From an uncultured Rhodobacter sp. (GTDB lineage: Bacteria > Pseudomonadota > Alphaproteobacteria > Rhodobacterales > Rhodobacteraceae), in assembly GCA_937901435.1 (NCBI GenBank), contig CALGTJ010000679.1, positions 1-11,735 on the forward strand: DNA of 11,735 bases, given 5' to 3'. The translations under genes and the position numbers were made by a program. Below the pieces are notes generated by a model that did not search any database, was not told where the DNA came from, and saw only the letters and a program-made list of their open reading frames with translations. Each line of letters starts with the position of its first letter. The stretch's first letter is position 1. Below are positions 1 through 7,796 of this stretch, piece after piece.

Positions 1-240
1 ACTCGTTTCTCGTTCGAGTCTTTCGTTTGGATCGTTTGGCACCTTCGGATCGATTGGCTAACTGCAATTAGTCTCGAGCCGGGTGCCTACGGCACACACT
101 CACATCAAAGAACCAAAGCGGCGGAGATTTATCGAAAGACCTAAAATCTGAGAGCCGTCCAACTTCTTTTGAGTCATACCAAGGTTGATAGCACCGTCTG
201 ATACTTGGGTGCATTTTAGCATATCGTTGAGAACGCGTTC
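1..240. other. non-coding left flank
   Basis: This stretch lies downstream of the MDR dehydrogenase stop codon, and I see no supportable gene in it. The only long open frame (minus strand, 68-256) runs through the dehydrogenase stop region and has no recognisable motif. Small structures are visible: a perfect 10-bp palindrome GAACGCGTTC at 231-240 directly after the stop, a weak GTGCC/GGCAC hairpin at 83-95, and a tandem TCGTTTGG at 23-30 and 32-39. None has the stem plus T-run expected of an intrinsic terminator. The end of the minus-strand operon is therefore either Rho-dependent or outside the window. Confidence 0.5.
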
Positions 241-1236
241 CTACTCTTCGCTCCATTGGATTTTTAAGCTTCCGGCTGGAGGTTTAGTCGCGAGGAATTC
301 TGACACTTCTTCCAAAGATGATCTGTGCGAAACCACCTGATCTGCATGCGAACCCAAGCCTGCGATAACCTCCAACGCGCGGGGGATGTTGTGGTTTAGG
401 GAATGCGATCCGGCAAGGGTCAGTTGGCGTCGGAAAACCTCGAAAGGAGAGATTTCGATCCGTGCATTAGACGGGCAAACACCGAAGTACAAACCCTTGC
501 CACCGTTGGCCATGTAGCTTGTCAGCTTAGCGGCAACCGCTGGTACGCCGGTAGCCTCAACCACTAGGTCAGCACGGCTTTGCCATTTGTCTAGGTTGGC
601 TGAACCGGACGCGACGGCCTCAAAATCAAAACCTTCGGCCAACGCAAGTCGGCTTTCGGAGATGTCGGCAAACGCAACCTTAGACACCCCTTGCGCGCGC
701 AGGGCCATGCCCATCAACAGCCCCATCGGTCCTGCGCCGAAGATAAGTGCCTCTTCCATCCAAGGGGCGTGAACGGCATTGATACCGTTTAGGACACAGC
801 CCATCGGCTCTGCCAAGGCACCGCATGAAAAGCTGATGTCGCCGATGGGGTGAACGTTGTCGACACTGACAAGGCTCAGGCCCGCAAAGCCACCATGTGT
901 CGTCACGCCGTACGCGCTGAGGTTATCGCAAAGATGCGCCCAGCCACGTTGGCATGCGCGACATGTGCCGCATTCGAAATTGGGATCAACCGCGACACGA
1001 TCGCCTGTTTTTACGGTCGTGACATCCGAGCCAGTCTCGACCACCACACCCGCATATTCATGACCCGGCACAACTGGGAATGCGCCTGTGCCGTAGTTGT
1101 CTTTGAGAACTTCGTAGTCGGTGTGACAAATGCCACTGGCTTTGACCTCGACCACCACATCATCTGGACCCGGTTTTGGGTCAGGTAGAGAGGTGAATTG
1201 AACCTCATTCTTGGCGGTAAACAGAACGGATTTCAT
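241..1236 (-). CDS. zinc-dependent MDR-family polyol dehydrogenase
   Basis: This is a cytosolic NAD(P)-dependent, zinc-containing medium-chain dehydrogenase of 331 aa, with an N-terminal GroES-like domain followed by a PF00107 Rossmann domain. Visible catalytic-zinc ligands are Cys37 (GICHTDY), His59-Glu60 (GHEYAG) and Glu143 (AEP). The four structural-zinc cysteines are Cys89, Cys92, Cys95 and Cys103. The nucleotide fold has GAGPMG at 167-172, with Asp191 at the end of the second strand favouring NAD. It starts 5 bp after the mannitol-dehydrogenase stop, with AAGGA upstream, so it is the last visible gene of the polyol operon. By family it oxidises a sugar alcohol to a ketose. A PF00107 enzyme beside a PF00294 kinase and a PF08013 protein matches the Agrobacterium D-altritol 5-dehydrogenase (to D-tagatose) context. 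Sorbitol/xylitol dehydrogenase or a threonine-dehydrogenase-like enzyme are alternatives. The family is sure; the substrate is inferred. Confidence 0.93.
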   Translation of the reverse strand: MKSVLFTAKNEVQFTSLPDPKPGPDDVVVEVKASGICHTDYEVLKDNYGTGAFPVVPGHEYAGVVVETGSDVTTVKTGDRVAVDPNFECGTCRACQRGWAHLCDNLSAYGVTTHGGFAGLSLVSVDNVHPIGDISFSCGALAEPMGCVLNGINAVHAPWMEEALIFGAGPMGLLMGMALRAQGVSKVAFADISESRLALAEGFDFEAVASGSANLDKWQSRADLVVEATGVPAVAAKLTSYMANGGKGLYFGVCPSNARIEISPFEVFRRQLTLAGSHSLNHNIPRALEVIAGLGSHADQVVSHRSSLEEVSEFLATKPPAGSLKIQWSEE

Positions 1237-1241
1237 AGGGC

Positions 1242-2711
1242 TTATCCTTGAACGTTTGTGCGAAGTGCAGCATCTAGGCCGTCTGCCCAGATCAGCGACA
1301 ACCAGTGCGAAAAGCTGGCTTGGAAAGCTGCATTGTCTGCGAGGTCACCATAGAGATCACGCTGGTTCAACCATGCAAGCGGATCAGCCTTCGCGGCTTT
1401 GGCGGCTGCGTTGAGGCTGTCCCAGATCGGATCGTTTGGCTCGATAACCGAGCCATTCTCGCGGGTGCCTTCGCACATGCGCGCCCAGATAGCTTGCGAT
1501 AAGGCAAGGCCGTCAAAGGGATCGCCCTTTACCAGCGCATCGTGCAAGGTGGGCAGGATGAAACCGGTCTGGCGTGACGATCCATCAAAGGCGACACGGC
1601 GCACTGTATCGATAATCTCTGGGTTGGAAAAACGGCTATCGATCAAATCAACATAAGCCGCGGGCGACATTCCAGGCACAGGATCAACCTGAAGCGCAAT
1701 CTCGGTCCCGGCGGTCTTGCGGAAGAAATCCCCGATCAAGGGATGCGTCATGCAATCTGCGATGAACTCGATCCCTAAAATCTCGCCTGCGTCGGCGATC
1801 AACTGATGACCACCGTTCAGGATACGAATTTTCATCGCCTCAAAGCTGTGAACATCGTCCGTGAACTTCGCACCCACCCTGTCCCAATCAGGACGACCGG
1901 CGCAAAATTTATCCTCTATGACCCATTGGCGAAAGTTCTCGTGCGTCACCGGGGCCGCATCTTCAATACCAAATGTTTTGACCAGCTCTAGTTCCTTAGG
2001 GCCTGTCGCTGGAACAATGCAATCGACCATCGAGTTCGGAAACGTGCAATGCGCATCAATCCATTCCGCCAAATTCTGCTCAGACAGCCGTGCCAGAGAC
2101 ACCAGTGTTTGTCGTAATGTATCGCCATTGCCTTGAAGGTTGTCACAGCTTTGAGCGGTAAATGGGCTAGTGCCTGCGTCACGGCGGATTTTCAAAGCGG
2201 CAATCATTGCGCCAAAGGCAGTTCGCGGACGATTAGGATACGCGGCGTCGTGTTTGATATCGGCATGGTTGGCGTCGAACGCTTTGGTAACTGGATCGAT
2301 GTAATAACCACCTTCGGTCACGGTTAGCGCGACGATGCGAATTGCGGGGTCGGCCATCTGAGCAATGAGGGCTGCATTGTTTTCCTCAACCGGAACGAAC
2401 CCAATCATTGAGCCGACGACCTCGGCGGAGCGTCCCTTGGGGTCAAGTTTGATCAGAGTGGTCAGGTAGTCTTGATCTTTCAGGCGCAACCGTTGCGCTT
2501 CGTCGCATGCGCGCACGCCTGCGCCGATGATGCCCCAATCCATGGCCTGACCACCTTGCATCAGGCGATGTAAATACCACGACTGGTGTGCGCGATGAAA
2601 GTTTCCAAGGCCAATGTGGACGACTCCAGGTGTTATCACCGAGCGGTCGTAGGTCGGGGCCGCGACCTCTGCCGGAAAGTTGCCCAAAGATGCGTTGCAA
2701 AGTGCCGACAT
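1242..2711 (-). CDS. mtlK: mannitol 2-dehydrogenase-family polyol dehydrogenase
   Basis: This 489-aa enzyme belongs to the polyol-specific long-chain dehydrogenase family (mannitol 2-dehydrogenase / fructuronate reductase), which normally runs about 480-500 aa. It oxidises D-mannitol to D-fructose and often D-arabinitol or D-sorbitol as well, using NAD in the cytosol and no metal. The N-terminal nucleotide motif GLGNFHRAHQ is at 34-43. The catalytic signature KIRILNGGH is at 294-302, giving Lys294, Asn299 and His302, nearly the same numbers as Lys295/Asn300/His303 of Pseudomonas fluorescens mannitol dehydrogenase. I chose the ATG at 2709-2711 because it overlaps the preceding SDR stop by one base (TGATG), has GGATGA upstream and gives the normal family length. 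An in-frame ATG at 2790-2792 would add 27 unrelated residues lying inside the SDR gene. The position after an SmoS-type SDR matches mtlK of R. sphaeroides. Confidence 0.93.
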   Translation of the reverse strand: MSALCNASLGNFPAEVAAPTYDRSVITPGVVHIGLGNFHRAHQSWYLHRLMQGGQAMDWGIIGAGVRACDEAQRLRLKDQDYLTTLIKLDPKGRSAEVVGSMIGFVPVEENNAALIAQMADPAIRIVALTVTEGGYYIDPVTKAFDANHADIKHDAAYPNRPRTAFGAMIAALKIRRDAGTSPFTAQSCDNLQGNGDTLRQTLVSLARLSEQNLAEWIDAHCTFPNSMVDCIVPATGPKELELVKTFGIEDAAPVTHENFRQWVIEDKFCAGRPDWDRVGAKFTDDVHSFEAMKIRILNGGHQLIADAGEILGIEFIADCMTHPLIGDFFRKTAGTEIALQVDPVPGMSPAAYVDLIDSRFSNPEIIDTVRRVAFDGSSRQTGFILPTLHDALVKGDPFDGLALSQAIWARMCEGTRENGSVIEPNDPIWDSLNAAAKAAKADPLAWLNQRDLYGDLADNAAFQASFSHWLSLIWADGLDAALRTNVQG

Positions 2712-3475
2712 CAGCTCATCCAATTCCCGCCGTCGACATTCAATGTCTGGGCAGTAATGTAGCGTGCCGCATCTGAAGCCAGAAAAACGCAAGGATCTGC
2801 CACGTCGCGGGGATCGCCCATGCGACCCAAGGGAACGGCCTCGCTAACTTCGCGCTTCTTTTGACCTTTTGGTTTGTTCTCGTAGGCAGCAAATTGAGCG
2901 TCCACAACCTCCCACATTGGCGTATCAATTACACCGGGGGCTATGGCGTTGACGCGAATGTTGTCAGTGGCGAGTTCTAACGCCAACGATTGGGTGACAG
3001 AAATCACGGCCGCCTTGGTCGAGCAATAAAGCGTGATGTTTGGCTCGCCCCGGCGCCCGGCCTGACTTGAAAAGTTGATGATAGAACCACCGCGGCGTTT
3101 TTTCATCAAAGGTACAACCGCTTGGCATGCGAAGATCGTACCACCAACATTGACGTCATATTGGCGGCGGTAATCTTCTGGCGTGATTTTATCGAGCGAT
3201 GCCATGTTGAAGATGCCAGCGTTATTGACCAGTATGTCGACCCCGCCCCAGGCTTGTTCAACTTTCGCAACGCCCTCAGCGATAGAGGCAAGGTTGGTGA
3301 CGTCCATCTTAACGGCCATGCCGCCAACGGCCTTAGCAGTGTCTGCCGCATCATCTTCGCGTAAATCAGCCACGGCAACTGAGCTTCCAGCCTCGGCCAT
3401 AGCTTCACATATGGCACGACCTATCCCACGCGCACCCCCAGTGACGAGCGCGATCTTCCCATCCAGAATACTCAT
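2711..3475 (-). CDS. smoS: SmoS-type SDR sorbitol/galactitol dehydrogenase
   Basis: This is a classical short-chain dehydrogenase/reductase of 254 aa acting in the cytosol. TGGARGIG (12-19) is the cofactor loop, Asp37 after the second strand indicates NAD rather than NADP, and Asp58-Val59 and NNAG (84-87) are typical. The catalytic residues are Ser137, Tyr150 and Lys154 (YCSTK). The segment SQAGRRGE (137-144) and the C-terminal end NVDGGNWMS closely resemble R. sphaeroides sorbitol dehydrogenase SmoS as I remember it. That enzyme oxidises D-sorbitol to fructose, galactitol to tagatose, and L-iditol. The start ATG overlaps the ATPase stop in an ATGA arrangement and has no strong Shine-Dalgarno, so translation is probably coupled. 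The stop shares a base with the mtlK start. Galactitol could equally be the physiological substrate given the tagatose-type genes on the other strand. Confidence 0.93.
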   Translation of the reverse strand: MSILDGKIALVTGGARGIGRAICEAMAEAGSSVAVADLREDDAADTAKAVGGMAVKMDVTNLASIAEGVAKVEQAWGGVDILVNNAGIFNMASLDKITPEDYRRQYDVNVGGTIFACQAVVPLMKKRRGGSIINFSSQAGRRGEPNITLYCSTKAAVISVTQSLALELATDNIRVNAIAPGVIDTPMWEVVDAQFAAYENKPKGQKKREVSEAVPLGRMGDPRDVADPCVFLASDAARYITAQTLNVDGGNWMS

Positions 3476-4476
3476 GAAATGCGTAGCCCATCTGCGCCAA
3501 ACTTGTGGATCAAATCAGGGTTTGGTGTCAGGTAGATGGTATCGCCGAAATATGCGTCCACTTCACCACTTGCACGCACTGTGATGGGTTCTGCGAACCC
3601 GTCGACAGTCACATGCAGGAATGTATCTGACCCAAGGTGCTCGGACACGCCGACAGTACCTTTCCATTCGCCGCTTTCTTTGGACACCAGCAAATGTTCT
3701 GGACGGATACCGATTGTGTGCGCATCAAATCGCTGCGCTTCGGATCCTTCGATCAGGTTCATTTTCGGTGACCCGATAAAGCCCGCGACAAACTTGTTGC
3801 GTGGGGTACGGTACAATTCTAGCGGGCTGCCAACCTGTTCGATCACACCGGCCTGCAACACAACGATCTTATCGGCCATGGTCATCGCTTCGACCTGGTC
3901 GTGGGTCACGTAGATCATTGTTGTGTCGAGTTTTTTGTGCAGCTCTGAGATTTCCATGCGCATACCGACGCGCAGCGCAGCGTCAAGGTTCGAGAGCGGC
4001 TCGTCAAACAAGAACGCCGCAGGTTCGCGGACAATCGCTCTGCCAATCGCCACACGTTGACGCTGACCGCCAGACAATTGGCCGGGCTTGCGATCCAGAT
4101 AATCGGTCAGGTTCAAAGCCGCCGCAGCCGCATTGATCCGCTTGGTTTGCTCATCCTGGCTCAGCTTCGCCATGCGCATTGGGAAGGCGATATTCTTGCG
4201 AACAGACATGTGCGGATAGAGCGCGTAGGATTGAAACACCATCGCCAGACCGCGCTTGGCAGGTGGGGTGTCGGTGGCGTCTTGTCCATCAATCTCGATA
4301 TTTCCCGATGTCGTATCTTCAAGTCCTGCGATCAAACGTAGCAAAGTCGATTTACCGCAACCTGAAGGGCCAACGAAGACAACGAATTCTCCATCCTCGA
4401 CAACTAGATCCAGTGGTGGAATGACTTCTATGTCACTGAATTTCTTCTGGACTTGCTTGAGCTCTATTCGTCCCAT
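3472..4476 (-). CDS. smoK: polyol ABC transporter ATP-binding protein
   Basis: This 334-aa ATPase belongs to the MalK/UgpC-type carbohydrate importer (CUT1) family and powers uptake from the cytoplasmic face. Its nucleotide-binding domain is complete: Walker [10 protein letters not shown] at 36-44, Q-loop Gln82 in FQSYALYPH, signature LSGGQRQR at 134-141, Walker B ending FLFDEP at 155-160, D-loop SNLD at 162-165 and H-loop His192. The C-terminal part is the MOI/TOBE regulatory domain, with the family hallmark GIRPEH at 256-261. The start has AAGGA about 8 bp upstream and follows the permease stop by 11 bp. Its stop overlaps the SDR start (ATGA). ATPases of this family can be shared between several importers, so sequence alone does not fix the substrate; neighbours indicate a hexitol. 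Confidence 0.95.
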   Translation of the reverse strand: MGRIELKQVQKKFSDIEVIPPLDLVVEDGEFVVFVGPSGCGKSTLLRLIAGLEDTTSGNIEIDGQDATDTPPAKRGLAMVFQSYALYPHMSVRKNIAFPMRMAKLSQDEQTKRINAAAAALNLTDYLDRKPGQLSGGQRQRVAIGRAIVREPAAFLFDEPLSNLDAALRVGMRMEISELHKKLDTTMIYVTHDQVEAMTMADKIVVLQAGVIEQVGSPLELYRTPRNKFVAGFIGSPKMNLIEGSEAQRFDAHTIGIRPEHLLVSKESGEWKGTVGVSEHLGSDTFLHVTVDGFAEPITVRASGEVDAYFGDTIYLTPNPDLIHKFGADGLRIS

Positions 4477-4487
4477 TTTCTAATTCC

Positions 4488-5321
4488 TTACTTAACAGCA
4501 CCGAAGGTCAGGCCCCGGACAAGTTGTTTCTGGCTGAACCAACCCATGATGAGGATCGGCGCGATGGCCATAACCGACGCGGCGCTCAGCTTGGCGTAGA
4601 ATAGGCCTTCGGGGCTTGAATAGCTGGTAATAAATGCCGTTAGTGGAGCAGCCTTTGCAGCTGTCAAGTTGAGCGTCCAAAACGCTTCGTTCCAAGCCAG
4701 AATAATGTTCAACAATATGGTCGAAGCCATGCCTGGAATAGCCATTGGCGTCAGAACGTAAAGAACCTCTTCGCGCAAAGTCGCACCATCCATACGGGCA
4801 GCTTCCAAAATTTCACCGGGAATTTCTTTGAAATATGTGTAAAGCATCCAGATGATAATCGGCAGGTTGATAAGCATCAAAACAATGGTCAAACCAACGC
4901 GCGTATCGAGCAGGTTAAAGTCGCGAAACAGCAAATAGATCGGAACCAACACGCCCACCGGCGGCAGCATCTTTGTAGACAGCATCCACATCAGCACGTT
5001 CTTGGTGTGCTTGGACGGCACAAAGGCCATAGACCATGCAGCCGGAATCGCGATCAAGAGCCCGAGAAACGTTGAACCTAGTGAGATGATGACCGAATTT
5101 GAGAAGTGCTTGAAGTAATCAGACCGCGCCTGAACCGTGCTAAAGCTTTCCATCGTCCAGTCCGAGCTGAACAAAACCTCCAAGGGTGCACGAATTGCGT
5201 TTTCTTCTGTTTTGAGAGAGAGGACGACAATCCAAAGGATTGGGAAGAACATTAAGAACCCAATTGTGCCTGCGATGGCTGTGTTGATTGTCTTGGTCTT
5301 GTTTGAGACTGCGCGTGCCAT
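4488..5321 (-). CDS. smoG: polyol ABC transporter permease 2 (MalG-type)
   Basis: This 277-aa inner-membrane permease is of the MalG/CUT1 type. Six hydrophobic segments can be read at about 14-36, 74-99, 108-132, 141-163, 195-216 and 242-264. The cytoplasmic EAA loop that docks onto the ATPase is present as EAARMDGA at 173-180, followed by the conserved proline-glycine of LTPMAIPG. The short C-terminal end KQLVRGLTFGAVK is typical of this subunit. A GAGGGAG Shine-Dalgarno precedes the start, 13 bp after the first permease. It pairs with that permease to form the translocation channel. Length and motifs are complete. Confidence 0.94.
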   Translation of the reverse strand: MARAVSNKTKTINTAIAGTIGFLMFFPILWIVVLSLKTEENAIRAPLEVLFSSDWTMESFSTVQARSDYFKHFSNSVIISLGSTFLGLLIAIPAAWSMAFVPSKHTKNVLMWMLSTKMLPPVGVLVPIYLLFRDFNLLDTRVGLTIVLMLINLPIIIWMLYTYFKEIPGEILEAARMDGATLREEVLYVLTPMAIPGMASTILLNIILAWNEAFWTLNLTAAKAAPLTAFITSYSSPEGLFYAKLSAASVMAIAPILIMGWFSQKQLVRGLTFGAVK

Positions 5322-5334
5322 AGTCCGTACTCCC

Positions 5335-6207
5335 TCAAGCGTCCAGGTTCTTGCCGATCATCCGCATCAGGAAGATCGCAACGACGTTGGCTAGGATAAT
5401 GGCGATTACACCTCCCGCGCTGCCCATGCCGACATCAAACTGCAACAACGAAGAGACGTAGATCAGGTAGGTCAAATTGGTCGTGGCTGTCCCCGGGCCA
5501 CCGTTTGTGGTCACCAGAATTTCTGCAAAAATCGACAGCAAGAAGATGGTTTGGATCAAGATCACAACCGTAATCGCGCGCGCCAGATGCGGCAGCATGA
5601 TAAAGAAAAAGCGGTTCCACCAGTTCGCCCCGTCCATCTCTGAAGCTTCCAGCTGCTCTTGGTCCAGCGATTGCAGAGCAGTCAAAAGGATGAGCGTCGC
5701 AAAGGGCAGCCACATCCACGAAACGATAAACGTGATTGAGGCGAGCGGGTATTGTCCAAAGAAATCGATCGGGGGGAAACCAAGGCCCGTCACGATACGC
5801 CCAAAGATTCCGTTGACCGGATTCATGAACATGTTTTTCCACACCAGCGCAGACACAGTTGGCATCACAAAGAAAGGCGCGATGACCATGATACGAATCA
5901 GGCCGGTGCCAAACATAGGCCTGTCCAGCAGCAACGCGGCACACAGGCCGCCGATGGTTGTAATCAGAAGGACACCACTAACCAACACAAGAGTGTTCTT
6001 GATGGCATCGGTAAAGCTGGGGTCAGTGATGAACCAATAATAGTTATCCCAACCAGCCCAAGCGCCAGAACCAGGTTGAAGCAGATTGTAATAGAGAAAC
6101 GAGAAATAGATCGTCATGCATAGAGGCACCAACATCCAGCCAAGGAGAAGCAGCACCGCAGGCGAGATCATTAGACGAGCAGCTGAACGAGATGCTTTTG
6201 TGGCCAT
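5335..6207 (-). CDS. smoF: polyol ABC transporter permease 1 (MalF-type)
   Basis: This 290-aa inner-membrane permease is of the MalF/UgpA type (CUT1 family). It has six hydrophobic spans at about 13-35, 69-92, 104-124, 150-172, 200-225 and 255-282. The EAA coupling loop reads EASEMDGA at 187-194 and continues to IMLPHL. The periplasmic/loop motif TNGGPGTAT near 224-232 is characteristic of sugar permeases of this type. The start is supported by a strong GGGAGGG 7 bp upstream. The gene is separated from the binding-protein gene by 141 bp containing a hairpin, whereas the following genes are nearly contiguous. This suggests the permease-to-dehydrogenase block is expressed from the same transcript at a lower level. 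Confidence 0.94.
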   Translation of the reverse strand: MATKASRSAARLMISPAVLLLLGWMLVPLCMTIYFSFLYYNLLQPGSGAWAGWDNYYWFITDPSFTDAIKNTLVLVSGVLLITTIGGLCAALLLDRPMFGTGLIRIMVIAPFFVMPTVSALVWKNMFMNPVNGIFGRIVTGLGFPPIDFFGQYPLASITFIVSWMWLPFATLILLTALQSLDQEQLEASEMDGANWWNRFFFIMLPHLARAITVVILIQTIFLLSIFAEILVTTNGGPGTATTNLTYLIYVSSLLQFDVGMGSAGGVIAIILANVVAIFLMRMIGKNLDA

Positions 6208-6307
6208 GTATTTCGCCCTCCCAAAACGAAATGCGTATCAACACTTGAGGAACGGCCCACGAAAGGCCTTTGCAAAAATGTTAATGGATTAGCTAGAGAG
6301 TTTGAAG

Positions 6308-6334
6308 TGGGCCAAAGTCAGTGACCTCGGCCCA
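6308..6334 (-). promoter_or_regulatory. intercistronic RNA hairpin after the binding-protein gene
   Basis: In the minus-strand transcript, 14 nt after the binding-protein stop codon, TGGGCCGAGGTC pairs with GACTTTGGCCCA around an ACT loop. This gives 12 consecutive pairs, two of them G-U, and the wobbles form only on the minus-strand RNA. No T-run follows, so it is unlikely to be a full terminator. Similar intercistronic hairpins after binding-protein genes (for example malE-malF) protect the upstream message and keep binding protein in excess over permease. That role is inferred here. Confidence 0.7.
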
Positions 6335-6348
6335 ATCAGAAATTGCGA

Positions 6349-7677
6349 TTACTTGATGTAACCTGCCTTTGTCATTTCGCGCTGTGCGAATGCTTGGCTG
6401 TTGGCCAATGCTTCTTCAACAGAAGACTGACCAGCTAGAGCCGCTGCGACTTGCTGACCAACGTAGTTACCAATGCCCTGGAACTCAGGGATCGCTACGA
6501 ACTGAACGCCGGTGTAAGGCGTTGGCAGAAGTGTTGCGTCTGCTGGGTCAACAGACAAGATAGCGTCCACTACAGCTGGCGCGAAAGGTGCGGCTTGGAT
6601 GCGACGCGCATCTTCTTCAACCGACTGACGTGTACCCGAAGGAACAGCAACCCAACCTTTGGATTCGCCAACCATTTCGAAATACTCTTTCGATGTGCCC
6701 CACTTCAGGAAGCTTTTCGCAGCGTCGACTTTTGTTGAGCTTGCTGGGATCGCAAGAGCCCAAGACCAGAACCAGCCAGTACCTTTTGCAGTTGCCTGCA
6801 TTGGCGCTTTTACGAATTCTGTTTTGTCAGCAACGGAAGATGTCGCTGGGTTACGAACGTCGCCAGCAGCGGATGTCGCGTCAACCCAAGTTGCGCATTT
6901 GCCGTCTTTGAACAAAGCACGGTTTTCGTTGTGACCGTTTGCAGATGCACCGGGAGGGCCCGAGTTAAGCATCAGATCAACGTAGTAAGTGACGGCAGCG
7001 TTCCACTCTGGACTGTCCAGCTGTGGTACCCAGTTTTCGTCGAACCAGCGTGCGCCGTAAGCGTTTGCAAGGGTACCAACGAACGCCATGTTCTCACCCC
7101 AGCCGGCTTTACCGCGCTGACAGGTACCATACATTCCGTTGTCTGGATCGTGAACGGCAGCAGCCAATTCCGCGAACTCAGTATATGTGATTTGCTCTTG
7201 TGGCATCTCTACGCCAGCCGCCTCGAAGACGTCTGTGCGGTAGAAAGTGAACGATGTTTCGGAATACAGCGGCAGGGCGTAGAGATTGCCGTCTGCAGAC
7301 AAACCGTTGCGAACCAGTTGAAACACGTCTTCTAGATCATAATCCGCGTCGTCCGCAAAATCGTTCAATGGTGTCAACCAACCGTTAGCACCCCAGATCG
7401 GTGTTTCATAAGCACCAATGAACATGATGTCGAAAGAACCGCCGTTCGTCGCAATGTCTTGCGTTGTACGCTGGCGCAGAACGTTTTCTTCCAAAACAAC
7501 CCAGTTGATTGTGTTGCCAGTTGCTTCTTCCCACTTCGGAGCAAGCTCTTGCATGGTGATCATGTCCGCGTTGTTAACGGTCGCGATTGTGATTTCTTCT
7601 GCTGAAGCCGTGGATGCGATCGTCGCGGCGAGGCTAAAGCCGACTGCTGTGTTCAGCAATGTGCGTTTGATAGACAT
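6349..7677 (-). CDS. smoE: periplasmic polyol-binding protein of ABC importer
   Basis: This 442-aa solute-binding protein belongs to the carbohydrate SBP family 1 (COG1653 type). It captures sugar alcohols in the periplasm and delivers them to the two permeases encoded next. The signal peptide is clear: Lys4-Arg5, a hydrophobic core at about 8-22, and an ASA-type cleavage site after residue 26; there is no lipobox cysteine. The mature part has tracts common in this family, such as ALPLYSETSFTFYRTDVF (134-151) and the CQRGKAGWGEN loop (176-186). I chose the ATG at 7675-7677 because GGGAGGA sits 5-6 bp upstream and the signal peptide begins immediately. An upstream in-frame ATG at 7708-7710 would add 11 residues with no better ribosome site. 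The name follows the R. sphaeroides operon order; the actual ligand (sorbitol, mannitol, galactitol or altritol) cannot be read from the sequence. Confidence 0.93.
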   Translation of the reverse strand: MSIKRTLLNTAVGFSLAATIASTASAEEITIATVNNADMITMQELAPKWEEATGNTINWVVLEENVLRQRTTQDIATNGGSFDIMFIGAYETPIWGANGWLTPLNDFADDADYDLEDVFQLVRNGLSADGNLYALPLYSETSFTFYRTDVFEAAGVEMPQEQITYTEFAELAAAVHDPDNGMYGTCQRGKAGWGENMAFVGTLANAYGARWFDENWVPQLDSPEWNAAVTYYVDLMLNSGPPGASANGHNENRALFKDGKCATWVDATSAAGDVRNPATSSVADKTEFVKAPMQATAKGTGWFWSWALAIPASSTKVDAAKSFLKWGTSKEYFEMVGESKGWVAVPSGTRQSVEEDARRIQAAPFAPAVVDAILSVDPADATLLPTPYTGVQFVAIPEFQGIGNYVGQQVAAALAGQSSVEEALANSQAFAQREMTKAGYIK

Positions 7678-7706
7678 CAGTGTCCTCCCTTTAATAACAC
7701 CCGCAG

Positions 7707-7735
7707 ACAATCGCGCAGGATCGGTAACGAGTCAA
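7707..7735 (-). promoter_or_regulatory. putative promoter of the transport/dehydrogenase operon
   Basis: On the minus strand TTGACT (7735-7730) is followed, after a 17-bp spacer, by GATTGT (7712-7707). The -35 box is 5/6 and the -10 box 3/6 to the sigma-70 consensus. It lies 30 bp upstream of the binding-protein start and just downstream of operator copy 1. Alphaproteobacterial -10 boxes are often weak, so the call is tentative. Confidence 0.35.
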
Positions 7736-7741
7736 GAAATA

Positions 7742-7755
7742 TTTACACATGTAAA
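7742..7755. promoter_or_regulatory. LacI-type operator, copy 1
   Basis: The site is TTTACACATGTAAA, an inverted repeat of TTTACA and TGTAAA around a CA centre. It lies upstream of the binding-protein start, immediately upstream of the predicted -35 box. Twelve consecutive bases (ACACATGTAAAA, 7745-7756) recur exactly in the repressor/kinase intergenic region. The conserved copies in front of both transcription units, beside a LacI-family gene, make this the best operator candidate. Confidence 0.7.
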
Positions 7756-7796
7756 AGACTAAAAATGTGAATCCTCAAACCTTTATGGCGATCTAA

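Noticed and set aside
29..40. 12-base word GGATCGTTTGGC shared with 1429-1440
   Set aside because: A 12-base match within a window this size is expected by chance; the second copy is inside the mannitol dehydrogenase coding sequence.
125..149. AGATTT/AAATCT inverted repeat with a 13-base loop as terminator of the minus-strand operon
   Set aside because: The stem is short and A+T rich, has no following T-run, and lies about 90 bp past the stop.
68..256. 62-codon minus-strand frame at the left edge
   Set aside because: It overlaps the end of the zinc dehydrogenase in another frame. No motif, no ribosome site and no homologue is recognised.
2712..2792. Longer start for the mannitol dehydrogenase
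   Set aside because: The extra 27 residues lie inside the SDR gene and do not look like the family. The ATG at 2709-2711 overlaps the SDR stop and gives the normal length.
5435..5944. 169-codon minus-strand frame inside the first permease
   Set aside because: It is an out-of-frame reading of the same permease DNA with no ribosome site or motif.
5477..6040. 187-codon open frame on the plus strand inside the first permease gene
   Set aside because: It is antisense to a complete permease with an EAA loop and six membrane spans. The frame has no domain and is a composition shadow.
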